Source: Staphylococcus rostri (GTDB taxonomy: Bacteria; Bacillota; Bacilli; Staphylococcales; Staphylococcaceae). Taken from it: a DNA stretch of 32,973 nucleotides. Below the pieces are notes generated by a model that searched no databases, was not told where the DNA came from, and saw only the letters and a list, made by a program, of their open reading frames with translations. A program made the position numbers and the translations under genes. The DNA lies in the NCBI RefSeq assembly GCF_002902145.1, contig NZ_PPRF01000054.1, forward strand, positions 1-32,973, given 5' to 3'. This document shows, piece by piece, positions 24,135 to 31,346 of this stretch. Numbering within the stretch: the first letter of the stretch is position 1; the number at the start of each line of letters is the position of its first letter.

Positions 24135-24224
24135 CAATGCATTTGCTGTATAAGATTAAGACAGTCAAATTTCAATTTTAATATCAACGAAAGTGTGTAG
24201 AGAGATAGTGGAGGATTTTTGAAG

Positions 24225-25490
24225 ATGGATAAAATTATAGTACGAGGCGGCAAAACATTAAAAGGAACTGTAACGGTAGAAGGTGCAAAAAATGCCGTTT
24301 TACCAATTATTACAGCATCATTATTAGCAAGCGAAGGGAAAAGTGCATTGCGTAATGTTCCCCCATTAAGCGATGTAGAGACAATTAATAACGTATTAAG
24401 TGTGCTAAATGCAGATGTAGCATATGATCCCGCAGCACAAGTTGTAACAGTTGATGCAACGGAACAACTTAGTGAAGAAGCACCATATGAATATGTGAGT
24501 AAAATGCGCGCGAGTATCCTTGTAATGGGACCATTATTGGCACGTTTAGGTGTTGCAAAAGTTGCTTTACCAGGCGGCTGTGCAATTGGTTCACGTCCAA
24601 TCGAGCAACATTTGAAAGGCTTTGAAGCATTAGGTGCGGAAATTCATCAAGAAGCAGGATTTATCCATGCGACAGCACCAAACGGACTTGTTGGTTGCGA
24701 CATTCATTTGGATTTCCCAAGTGTAGGTGCAACACAAAATATTATTATGGCGGCAGCATTAGCAAAAGGGCGCACAGTTATGGAGAATGTTGCGCGTGAG
24801 CCTGAGATTGTAGACTTAGCGAACTATATCAATGAAATGGGTGGCGATGTCAAAGGGGCTGGAACTGATACAATCGTGATCAATGGTGTTGAGACGTTAC
24901 ATGGAGTATCACATGCGATTATTCCTGACCGCATTGTCGCAGGAACACTCATGATTGCAGCAGCGATTACTCGAGGCGATGTATTCGTAAAAGGTGCAAT
25001 TAAAGAACACATGACAAGCCTTGTGTACAAACTTGAAGAAATGGGTGTAGAACTTGAATATCTTGAAGACGGTATTCGTGTGACAGCACCTGAACAATTA
25101 AAAGCAGTAGACGTGAAAACATTACCACACCCTGGATTCCCAACAGATATGCAGTCGCAAATGATGGCACTGTTGTTAACAGCTGAAGGGCATAAGATTG
25201 TCACAGAAACAGTATTTGAAAATCGCTTTATGCACGTGGCAGAATTCAAACGTATGAACGCCAATATTTCAGTTGAAGGTCGTAACGCTAAGATTCAAGG
25301 TAAGAGTCAATTACAAGGTGCGCAAGTAAAAGCGACAGACTTACGTGCGGCAGCTGCGTTGATTTTAGCTGGCCTTGTTGCTGAAGGCGAAACAACTGTA
25401 ACAGAATTAAAACACCTTGATCGTGGTTATGTAGACTTCCACGGTAAGTTGAAAGCACTCGGTGCAGATATTGAGCGTGTTAATGCGTAA
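24225..25490 (+). CDS. murA: UDP-N-acetylglucosamine 1-carboxyvinyltransferase MurA
   Basis: The main enolpyruvyl transferase of peptidoglycan synthesis and fosfomycin target; the MurZ paralogue is at 3466. At 421 aa it equals the S. aureus length I recall. Lys22 (EGAKNAV), Cys119 ([10 protein letters not shown]) and the Asp in [11 protein letters not shown] are intact. At position 238 the IIPDRI-x-AGT motif has Val, where MurZ in this window has Glu. I use ATG 24225, 9 nt after TGGAGGA; the open frame also has TTG 24219, two codons earlier. It is followed 49 nt later by fabZ, the usual cell-envelope pairing. Confidence 0.96.
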   Translation: MDKIIVRGGKTLKGTVTVEGAKNAVLPIITASLLASEGKSALRNVPPLSDVETINNVLSVLNADVAYDPAAQVVTVDATEQLSEEAPYEYVSKMRASILVMGPLLARLGVAKVALPGGCAIGSRPIEQHLKGFEALGAEIHQEAGFIHATAPNGLVGCDIHLDFPSVGATQNIIMAAALAKGRTVMENVAREPEIVDLANYINEMGGDVKGAGTDTIVINGVETLHGVSHAIIPDRIVAGTLMIAAAITRGDVFVKGAIKEHMTSLVYKLEEMGVELEYLEDGIRVTAPEQLKAVDVKTLPHPGFPTDMQSQMMALLLTAEGHKIVTETVFENRFMHVAEFKRMNANISVEGRNAKIQGKSQLQGAQVKATDLRAAAALILAGLVAEGETTVTELKHLDRGYVDFHGKLKALGADIERVNA

Positions 25491-25539
25491 GTAGTCGTAT
25501 ATAAATAGACACGATGGCATCTTTAGGAGGTAAAGTTTA

Positions 25540-25980
25540 ATGGAAACCATTTTTGATTATAATGAAATTAAAAAAATCATCCCACATCGTCAACCATTTT
25601 TGTTAATTGACAAGGTGGTCGAATACGAACCGGGAAAACGTTGTGTAGGTATTAAGCAAGTATCAGGAAATGAACCTTTCTTCCAAGGTCATTTTCCAGA
25701 CTATGCGGTAATGCCAGGGGTACTTATCACAGAAGCACTCGCACAAACAGGTGCCGTTGCGATGTTAAATAGTGAAGAGCATAAAGGGAAATTGGCACTC
25801 TTCGCAGGTATCGATAAATGTCGATTCAAAAGACAAGTTGTGCCAGGAGACACATTGACATTAGAAGTGGAAATTACAAAAATTAAAGGACCAATCGGCA
25901 AGGGAACAGCGAAAGCGACTGTTGATGGTCAACTTGCATGTAGCTGTGAATTAACTTTTGCACTACAATCACCTGAATAA
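25540..25980 (+). CDS. fabZ: 3-hydroxyacyl-ACP dehydratase FabZ
   Basis: A 146-aa hot-dog fold enzyme of type II fatty acid synthesis that removes water from 3-hydroxyacyl-ACP. It has the catalytic His51 (QGHFPDY) and Glu65 ([10 protein letters not shown]), and the N-terminal [14 protein letters not shown] signature. TAGGAGGT precedes the ATG. It likely shares a transcript with murA. Confidence 0.97.
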   Translation: METIFDYNEIKKIIPHRQPFLLIDKVVEYEPGKRCVGIKQVSGNEPFFQGHFPDYAVMPGVLITEALAQTGAVAMLNSEEHKGKLALFAGIDKCRFKRQVVPGDTLTLEVEITKIKGPIGKGTAKATVDGQLACSCELTFALQSPE

Positions 25981-25992
25981 AGCAAGTTATAG

Positions 25993-26028
25993 AAAAACGC
26001 CAGAAGTGTACATACACTTACTGGCGTT
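25993..26028. terminator. Terminator between fabZ and ywpF
   Basis: AACGCCAG (25996-26003) pairs with CTGGCGTT (26021-26028), with AGTGT/ACACT inside. On the minus strand it is followed by TTTTT and so ends ywpF, with one arm made from the last ywpF codons. On the plus strand the T run is poorer. Confidence 0.82.
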
Positions 26029-26452
26029 CGTCTTTTAAGCGTGGTTTTGATTGCATCATGCGGTTGAAAGTCGTTGTTAATTCTTGGCCTTCTAAACCTT
26101 CTTCAACAAGTTGTTCTAACAAGCTCTCTGCATAGACTTGGCGCAACGTATAAATATGACATTCAAAAATAACAGAGATTTTATCTTTGAGTTGTGTAAT
26201 ATGTTTAATCGTCGCATCGAATAACGCTGGATCGTTGGAAGGGCGTGTAATGACAACGCGAATATTTAATAGCGCATTGTCTTCCATGTAAGCGACCATT
26301 TCTTCTTTATGAATATCAGAAATGACAATCTCGAGCAACCAACCTGTGCCACGATCTTCCTTATTAATGATGACACCATCTAACAATTCATACTCAGTCA
26401 CACTGCTGTTCTCGGATACAATTTGAAAACGAACGGCTTTAAATGTTTTCAT
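26018..26452 (-). CDS. YwpF-like family protein
   Basis: A 144-aa soluble protein of the YwpF-like family, between fabZ and the SSB-like gene as in S. aureus. It begins MKTFKAVRFQIV and has alternating strand and helix segments, no membrane helix and no cysteine-rich motif except the single Cys in IFECHIY. No function is established that I know of. It is convergent with fabZ and divergent from the SSB-like gene. A TATAAT reads on the minus strand at 26513-26508 as a possible promoter. Confidence 0.82.
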   Translation of the reverse strand: MKTFKAVRFQIVSENSSVTEYELLDGVIINKEDRGTGWLLEIVISDIHKEEMVAYMEDNALLNIRVVITRPSNDPALFDATIKHITQLKDKISVIFECHIYTLRQVYAESLLEQLVEEGLEGQELTTTFNRMMQSKPRLKDERQ

Positions 26453-26600
26453 GTAACCACCATCCCCTAAGTTTTTAAATTCTACGTTTTTTTAATATAC
26501 ATCTTTCATTATAGCTTAAATAGACGTGACATTATCAGTCAAGTCGAAAAAACTTCAAATTGTTGCTTATTTATAGTGCCACAAAGTGATGAATCCCAAA

Positions 26601-26630
26601 TTGCTTTTTAAAGTGCAGAAGGATTATGAT
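26601..26630 (+). promoter_or_regulatory. Possible promoter of the SSB-like gene
   Basis: TTGCTT (26601-26606), an 18-nt spacer and TATGAT (26625-26630). If used, transcription begins near 26637, so the mRNA would start at the AGGAGGTGA site and the TTG at 26633 could not be the start codon. Confidence 0.4.
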
Positions 26631-26632
26631 AC

Positions 26633-26995
26633 TTGCAGGAGGTGATAAGCATCAATCAAATTAAAGCAATTGGCACTGTCTCTAAAGCACCCAAGTATTA
26701 TGAAAAGCCCGGCAGCCAGTTTATTTCATTTACTTTGGCAGTCGAACGTAGCTACAAAGGGAAAGATGATCGCACCATTTTTGACTACTTAAATTGTAAA
26801 GCATTTGGTCCTGTTGCAGTACAAATTGATGAAGCAGTCAATCAAGGTGACATCATTTCTATTGAAGGCTACGTAACTACACGTCGTTATCAATTTAATG
26901 ACGAAAAGCGCTTTGCAACAGAAATTGTTGTCGAATCTGTTGAAAAGTGTGAAGTCCCACCCTGTATAGAACCCATCGATATGACCCTTGCCTAG
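26633..26995 (+). CDS. Single-strand DNA-binding (SSB-like) protein, start uncertain
   Basis: A short OB-fold protein of the SSB family (about 115-120 aa) with INQIKAIGTVSKAP, FISFTLAVERSYKG, FDYLNCKAFG and the C-terminal strand TEIVVESVEKCE. It lacks a long acidic tail, though it ends soon after EPIDMTLA. Aligned with other SSBs, the first Met should fall near the AGC at 26648 or ATC at 26651, but no ATG, GTG or TTG is there. I give the frame from TTG 26633, which has AAGGA 9 nt upstream. The near-perfect AGGAGGTGA (26637-26645) lies inside this extension and is ideally spaced for ATC 26651; GTG 26642 overlaps it. Similar genes in this position in Bacillus and Staphylococcus are linked to competence or DNA repair. 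It is not the essential ssb between rpsF and rpsR. Confidence 0.75.
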   Translation: MQEVISINQIKAIGTVSKAPKYYEKPGSQFISFTLAVERSYKGKDDRTIFDYLNCKAFGPVAVQIDEAVNQGDIISIEGYVTTRRYQFNDEKRFATEIVVESVEKCEVPPCIEPIDMTLA

Positions 26996-27200
26996 TTCTA
27001 TCTATCATACCTATACCCTAATCTTAGACATTCCACCACCTATTTATTGTTAAAAACCACTCTCTCAAATTAACTCCGGGAACTCTCTTAATTGCGATTT
27101 TAAACGAACGATTTCTGTATTATTCCAAAGGCGGGTTGCACAATGCGTAAGGCGTGGACCCGTCTTCATACATATCCCAAAAGTTAGATAAGCAAAGCAT
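26996..27200. other. Gene-free stretch between the SSB-like gene and the thi leader
   Basis: No convincing reading frame on either strand. The first half is C- and T-rich on the plus strand. A hairpin at 27128-27166 (AAGGCGGGT with ACCCGTCTT, nine pairs, one G-U) has a 21-nt loop and is followed by CATACAT, not T's, so it is a poor terminator. In S. aureus sceD and tenA lie here as I recall; no remnant of either is recognisable. Confidence 0.5.
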
Positions 27201-27204
27201 TCAT

Positions 27205-27233
27205 TTGAAAAAGGGGGGCTAATTTGCTACATT
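27205..27233 (+). promoter_or_regulatory. thi operon promoter
   Basis: TTGAAA (27205-27210), a 17-nt spacer and TACATT (27228-27233) preceded by TGC, an extended -10. Transcription would start near 27240, just before the riboswitch. Confidence 0.75.
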
Positions 27234-27240
27234 TAAGTAA

Positions 27241-27408
27241 ATTCATAACATATGACTACTAGGGGCGCCATTGGCTGAGATGAATTGATATTCGAACCCT
27301 TTGAACCTGATTTGGTTGATACCAACGTAGGGAAGTAGATATTTTCGGATCAAAGAATCACGATTTTTGATGCCCCAAGTAGTCTTTATGAATCATATGA
27401 CTTGGAGG
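27241..27408 (+). promoter_or_regulatory. Candidate expression platform of the TPP riboswitch
   Basis: GACTACTAGGGGC (27254-27266) is complementary to GCCCCAAGTAGTC (27372-27384) at 12 of 13 positions, and ATTCATAA (27241-27248) to TTATGAAT (27386-27393) at all eight. This pairing encloses the aptamer and uses the 5' strand of P1. The freed segment CCAAGT (27375-27380) can instead pair with ACTTGG (27400-27405), which covers part of the thiD Shine-Dalgarno GGAGG (27404-27408). The two states would switch thiD translation on and off. Confidence 0.6.
27256..27338 (+). promoter_or_regulatory. TPP riboswitch aptamer (THI element)
   Basis: The conserved TPP-box sequence is nearly complete: GGGGCGCC (27262-27269), GGCTGAGAT (27273-27281), ACCCTTTGAACCTGAT (27296-27311), a P5 hairpin TTGG/CCAA and CGTAGGGAAGTAG (27326-27338). 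P1 is CTACT (27256-27260) with AGTAG (27334-27338). It binds thiamine pyrophosphate and lowers expression of thiD-thiM-thiE when TPP is plentiful. Confidence 0.96.
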
Positions 27409-27416
27409 TAATCAAA

Positions 27417-28223
27417 ATGCAAAAACCTAAAATTGCTTTAACGATAGCAGGAACAGATCCATCTGGTGGTGCAGGTGCCATGGCAGATTTGAAGTCATTT
27501 CACGCTTGTGGTGTGTACGGCATGAGTGCCATAACGAGCATTGTGGCACAAAATTCTCTTGGTGTGCAACATATCCATAATCTTGAGCCGTCTTGGTTAG
27601 AGGAACAGCTGGAAAGTGTTTTTAATGATGAACCACCACATGCTCTAAAAACAGGGATGATTCCAACGCCTGAAATGATGGCGATTATCGAGCAATATTT
27701 AAAGAAAATTGATATTCCTTATGTAATAGATCCCGTTATGGTCGCAAAGAGCGGCGATTCTTTAATGGCCGACGCAGTACGTAAACAATTAAAAGAAACG
27801 TTACTACCTTATGCAGATGTTGCAACACCGAATGTTCCAGAAGCAGAAGAAATTTCAGGTATCAAGTTAGAGAGTGTTGATCAAATACATCAGGCGGGAC
27901 GCTTTTTTATTCATGAAGTCGGTGCAAAAGGTGTCGTAATTAAAGGTGGCCATCTTAAAGGTGACGCGACAGATTATCTTTTCACGCGTGATGGTCACTA
28001 CACATTTAGCAATGAACGTTATCCAACTGAACATACACATGGGACGGGATGTACTTTTTCGGCAGTGATTACAGCAGAACTTGCGAAAGGACGTTCAGTG
28101 TATGATGCGGTTGCCAAAGCAAAAGCATTTATATCTCTTGCAATTCAACATACGCCAGAGATTGGGCGTGGCAGAGGTCCAGTGAATCACTTTGCCTATC
28201 AAGCAGCTAAGGGATGGGATTAA
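27417..28223 (+). CDS. thiD: Hydroxymethylpyrimidine/phosphomethylpyrimidine kinase
   Basis: A 268-aa ribokinase-like enzyme that phosphorylates HMP and HMP-P to HMP-PP for thiamine synthesis. It has TIAGTDPSGGAGAMADLK at the N-terminus, the KGGHLKGDATD segment and the anion-hole motif EHTHGTGCTFSA with the catalytic Cys. The frame opens at TTG 27402, but ATG 27417 follows GGAGG by 8 nt and gives the family start. It is the first gene after the riboswitch; in S. aureus tenA stands before it, as I recall. The gene ends 2 nt before the thiM start. Confidence 0.95.
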   Translation: MQKPKIALTIAGTDPSGGAGAMADLKSFHACGVYGMSAITSIVAQNSLGVQHIHNLEPSWLEEQLESVFNDEPPHALKTGMIPTPEMMAIIEQYLKKIDIPYVIDPVMVAKSGDSLMADAVRKQLKETLLPYADVATPNVPEAEEISGIKLESVDQIHQAGRFFIHEVGAKGVVIKGGHLKGDATDYLFTRDGHYTFSNERYPTEHTHGTGCTFSAVITAELAKGRSVYDAVAKAKAFISLAIQHTPEIGRGRGPVNHFAYQAAKGWD

Positions 28224-28225
28224 AC

Positions 28226-29029
28226 ATGGATTATTTAGCAACAGTACGTGAAGCACAACCACTTGTTATTTGTTATACGAATGATGTTGTGAAGAACTTT
28301 ACAGCGAATGGTTTATTGAGTTTAGGTGCAAGCCCTGCAATGAGTGAGGCGCCTGAAGAAGCGGCTGATTTCTTTAAAGTCGCGCAAGGATTGTTGATTA
28401 ACATAGGCACATTGACGCAACAGCGTGGTGAAGATATGTTGAAGATTGCCAAAGAAGCCAATAAGCAAGGTGTACCAATTGTCTTTGACCCTGTTGCAGT
28501 AGGTGCGTCTCAGTATCGCAAAGATTTTTGTCGGCGCTTTTTGGAAGAAATTCAAGTTACGGTCATTAAAGGGAATGCGTCAGAAATACTCGCATTAGTC
28601 GATGAGACTGCTACAATGAAAGGGACAGATAGTACCGTTGATAATGCCTCATTTGAAATTGCCGAACGCGCGCATCGTAAATACAATGCAGCGATTGTGA
28701 TGACCGGTGAAACGGATATCATTGTCCAAGACGGCAAAGGTGTGGCATTAGCTAATGGAACCCGATTATTAGCGAAAGTGACAGGAACAGGTTGCTTATT
28801 AGGAGCGGTTGTTGCAAGTTTCCTATTAAAAGATACGCATCCAAGCATTGTGCAGTTAGCTTCAGCTGTTTCATACTATACGATTTCAGCAGAACGCGCG
28901 ACATCAAGTGCGGGTGGCGATTTACCGGGTACTTTTGCGACAGTCTTTTTAGATGAGTTAAATCAAACGACGACGGCATGTTTTCAACAAGAGATAAAAA
29001 AGAGAGAAGTGAAGAATCATGACATTTGA
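28226..29029 (+). CDS. thiM: Hydroxyethylthiazole kinase
   Basis: A 267-aa kinase that salvages 4-methyl-5-(2-hydroxyethyl)thiazole to its phosphate. It has the N-terminal substrate signature CYTNDVVKNFTANGLLS and GASPAMSEAPEEA, VFDPVAVGAS, VIKGNASEI and the catalytic VTGTGCLLG. I choose ATG 28226 (MDYLATVRE) over 28214, which lies inside thiD; AAGGGA upstream is the likely site. It overlaps thiE by 11 nt. Confidence 0.95.
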   Translation: MDYLATVREAQPLVICYTNDVVKNFTANGLLSLGASPAMSEAPEEAADFFKVAQGLLINIGTLTQQRGEDMLKIAKEANKQGVPIVFDPVAVGASQYRKDFCRRFLEEIQVTVIKGNASEILALVDETATMKGTDSTVDNASFEIAERAHRKYNAAIVMTGETDIIVQDGKGVALANGTRLLAKVTGTGCLLGAVVASFLLKDTHPSIVQLASAVSYYTISAERATSSAGGDLPGTFATVFLDELNQTTTACFQQEIKKREVKNHDI

Positions 29030-29657
29030 TCGGAAACAACTGCGTGTCTATTTTATTGCGGGGACACAAGATGTGAAGCAAGGGACATTAGAGAACATTC
29101 TTGAAGCGGCATTAAAAGCGGGTATTACAATGTTTCAATTTCGAGAAAAAGGGCCTTCTGCATTAACTGGAGAAGCGAAAAAAGAAAAAGCATTGGCATT
29201 GCAACGTTTATGCCAGTCATACAATGTTCCATTTATTGTTAATGATGATGTCGCGCTTGCTTTGGAAATCGATGCAGATGGGATACATGTAGGACAAGAT
29301 GATGCAGAAATTGAAAGTTTTTATGCACAAGCTCAAGATAAAATCATCGGGTTAAGTGTTGGGAATTTTGAAGAATATGATCAATCTGACTTAACGCATG
29401 TAGACTATATCGGTGTAGGTCCAGTCTACAAGACACAATCTAAAAGCGATGCCAAACAAGCAGGCGGTATTGAAATGATTCGTCGTATGCGTCGCTATGA
29501 TGAGGAAATTCCTATTGTCGCAATAGGCGGTATCACAGAAGAGAATGTCGCGTCTATTGTTAACAATGGCGCGGATTGTATCGCAACAATTTCATCGATT
29601 ACACAAAGTGAAAATATTGAAAACTCTGTGTCACGTTATTTACAGTATTTCAAATAA
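29019..29657 (+). CDS. thiE: Thiamine-phosphate synthase
   Basis: A 212-aa TIM-barrel enzyme joining HMP-PP and thiazole phosphate to thiamine phosphate. Visible motifs: MFQFREKGP with the diphosphate-binding Arg/Lys, FIVNDDVALALEIDADGIHVGQDD with the Mg ligands, GVGPVYKTQSKSDAKQAGG and IVAIGGIT. The start overlaps thiM by 11 nt (site AGAGAGAAG), so thiD-thiM-thiE is one translationally linked salvage operon. No de novo thiC or thiG gene is in the window. Confidence 0.95.
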   Translation: MTFDRKQLRVYFIAGTQDVKQGTLENILEAALKAGITMFQFREKGPSALTGEAKKEKALALQRLCQSYNVPFIVNDDVALALEIDADGIHVGQDDAEIESFYAQAQDKIIGLSVGNFEEYDQSDLTHVDYIGVGPVYKTQSKSDAKQAGGIEMIRRMRRYDEEIPIVAIGGITEENVASIVNNGADCIATISSITQSENIENSVSRYLQYFK

Positions 29658-29683
29658 ATGCACTTTATTACCTTGAAATATTT
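29646..29683 (+). terminator. Weak terminator-like hairpin at the thiE end
   Basis: TATTTCAA (29646-29653) pairs with TTGAAATA (29673-29680), with an inner ATAAA/TTTAT, then only TTT. The AT-rich stem overlaps the thiE stop codon. Read-through into yidC is likely. Confidence 0.4.
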
Positions 29684-29701
29684 CCACCTAAATAAGTTAT
29701 A

Positions 29702-29710
29702 TGATAAAAT
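29702..29710 (+). promoter_or_regulatory. yidC extended -10 promoter
   Basis: TGATAAAAT is an extended -10 with no clear -35 box at the usual distance (TTGAAA at 29673-29678 is too far). It would give a leader of about 30 nt. Confidence 0.55.
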
Positions 29711-29745
29711 GACATTTATGTGAATAATACTATTGAGGTGGAAAA

Positions 29746-30612
29746 ATGAAGAACAAAGCGCTATTAACGATGCTTTTAGGTATCACTGTGTTATTAGCTG
29801 GTTGTGACTATAGCAAGCCTGAAAACCGTAATGGCTTCTTTTACAATACGTTTGTACAACCAATGGATAGCTTAATTCATTGGATGGGTCATCAATTAGA
29901 TAATAACTACGGTCTTGCGATTATTATTATCGTATTAGTTGTACGTATCGTATTGTTACCATTAATGTTATCAAACTACAAAAACATGCATATGATGCGT
30001 GAAAAAATGCAAATCGCAAAACCAGATATTACAGCAGCACAAGAGAAAGTAAGACGTGCGCGTACACAAGAAGATAAATTGGCTGCTAACCAAGAAATGA
30101 TGGCAGTCTATAAAAAATACAATATGAACCCAATGTCTAGTATGATTGGTTGTTTACCATTGATTATCCAAATGCCAATCATCATGGGATTATATTTCGT
30201 CTTGAGATACCCAACAGGTGGCGGTATTACAAAATACTCTGATTTCTTATGGTTCCAATTAGATAAACCAGACATCTGGATTACATTGATTGCCGGTATT
30301 CTTTACTTCTTACAAGCATATGTATCACTTTCAAATATGCCACAAGAACAAAAACAAATGGGTTATATGATGATGATCATCTCTCCAATTATGATTATCT
30401 GGATTTCATATACATCAGCGGCGGCATTAGGTCTATACTGGTCTGTATCGGCTGCATTCCTTGTTGTTCAAACATACTTCGCGAACGTTGTTTATAGCAA
30501 AAAAGCGAAGGAAGAAGTTGCCCCATTAATTAAAAAAATGGAAGCAGAGAAGAAACAAGCTGGTAAAGTCGGCAAAAATACACAAGTTGTCTCTAAAAAG
30601 AAAAAGAAATAA
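29746..30612 (+). CDS. yidC: Membrane protein insertase YidC (lipoprotein form)
   Basis: A 288-aa Oxa1/YidC insertase for membrane proteins, acting alone or with SecYEG; subunit c of the ATP synthase is a classic client in other bacteria. It has an N-terminal lipoprotein signal with lipobox LLAGC (Cys20), five transmembrane helices, the conserved groove arginine Arg67 ([10 protein letters not shown]), the cytoplasmic helical hairpin (near 80-118) and a very basic tail ending KKKKK. The start follows TTGAGGTGG. It is convergent with the HD gene and ends at a strong terminator. Confidence 0.96.
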   Translation: MKNKALLTMLLGITVLLAGCDYSKPENRNGFFYNTFVQPMDSLIHWMGHQLDNNYGLAIIIIVLVVRIVLLPLMLSNYKNMHMMREKMQIAKPDITAAQEKVRRARTQEDKLAANQEMMAVYKKYNMNPMSSMIGCLPLIIQMPIIMGLYFVLRYPTGGGITKYSDFLWFQLDKPDIWITLIAGILYFLQAYVSLSNMPQEQKQMGYMMMIISPIMIIWISYTSAAALGLYWSVSAAFLVVQTYFANVVYSKKAKEEVAPLIKKMEAEKKQAGKVGKNTQVVSKKKKK

Positions 30613-30622
30613 TGAATATTAA

Positions 30623-30677
30623 AAAACGCTCGTTTGAGTAGTTCATGGAATATGACTACTTAAAAGAGCGTTTTATT
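30623..30677. terminator. Bidirectional terminator between yidC and the HD gene
   Basis: AAAACGCTC (30623-30631) pairs with GAGCGTTTT (30666-30674), and AGTAGT (30637-30642) with ACTACT (30655-30660) inside. A/T tracts on both sides serve both converging genes. It touches the HD-gene stop codon. Confidence 0.88.
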
Positions 30678-31329
30678 ATAGGGTGTTGCTGTCCCATTCG
30701 TCGAAAAACTGTGTTAGGAATTGCTCGAGAAATTGATGACGTTGCATCGCTATTTCTTTAGCTTCTGGGGTGTTCATCATGTCTTTTAGCAATAACAGTT
30801 TTTCATAAAAATGTTTAATGGCGGAAGGTGCCAATGTATCTATATTGACTGTATGTTGGTCCAATGCGTCTTGTGTGGCTTCACCCGTCCACATTGGCTC
30901 TTTAAAGTGACCAGCAAATTGGAATGTGCGGGCAATCCCAATTGCGCCAAGTGCATCCAGACGATCGGCATCTTGGACAATTTGCGCTTCAATCGTTTCG
31001 AGTTTGCCGGCTTGTTCAGTTTTACGAAAACTCATATATTGGATGATGTAGCGAATGGCGTCTTGGTGTTCAAGAGAGACGCCTAAATCAGTCATAAATT
31101 GATTGAGTGTACGATAGGCATCTTCTGCATTCACTAACTTATCGTCTACTGTATCGTGTAACAAGGCGGCCATTTCAATGACATAGTGATTCGCTTTCGG
31201 ATAGGCTTTCGCTAATGATTTTGCCAGCTTGTGAACACGTGTTACATGTGCAATATCGTGCCCAGTGGTGTCTTGACCGTGTACACATGTCATATAATCA
31301 TAAGCCGCTTCAATATGTGTGTGCATCAT
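30676..31329 (-). CDS. HD-domain metal-dependent phosphohydrolase
   Basis: A 217-aa protein of the HD superfamily (YedJ-like type). Metal ligands are visible in order: His in GHDIAHVTRVHKLA, the HD pair in ALLHDTVDDK, and a later Asp in VQDADRLDALGAIG. These enzymes split phosphate esters of nucleotides or related molecules; the substrate here is unknown. There is no membrane segment. Two ATGs stand together at the start (31329 and 31326) after AGAGGT, and either could be used. It lies 17 nt after the cls stop on the same strand, so it is probably cotranscribed with cls. Confidence 0.88.
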   Translation of the reverse strand: MMHTHIEAAYDYMTCVHGQDTTGHDIAHVTRVHKLAKSLAKAYPKANHYVIEMAALLHDTVDDKLVNAEDAYRTLNQFMTDLGVSLEHQDAIRYIIQYMSFRKTEQAGKLETIEAQIVQDADRLDALGAIGIARTFQFAGHFKEPMWTGEATQDALDQHTVNIDTLAPSAIKHFYEKLLLLKDMMNTPEAKEIAMQRHQFLEQFLTQFFDEWDSNTL

Positions 31330-31346
31330 TCTCTACCTCTTTATAA

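Noticed and set aside
24824-25264. 146-codon minus-strand frame inside murA
   Set aside because: The longest shadow frame, but the plus-strand murA is unmistakable and the antisense product has no recognisable domain.
26626-26664. Possible 12-codon leader peptide (ATG 26626 to TAA 26664) before the SSB-like gene
   Set aside because: Its ribosome binding site is too close (AAGGA 2 nt before ATG), there is no regulatory codon run, and it overlaps the likely -10 box.
27128-27166. Intrinsic terminator of the SSB-like gene
   Set aside because: The stem is followed by CATACAT and has a large loop, so it does not meet the usual terminator form.
27341-27376. Transcription terminator between the TPP aptamer and thiD
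   Set aside because: The hairpin ATCAAAGAAT/ATTTTTGAT is AT-rich with a bulge and is followed by GCCCC, not a T run; translational control fits better.
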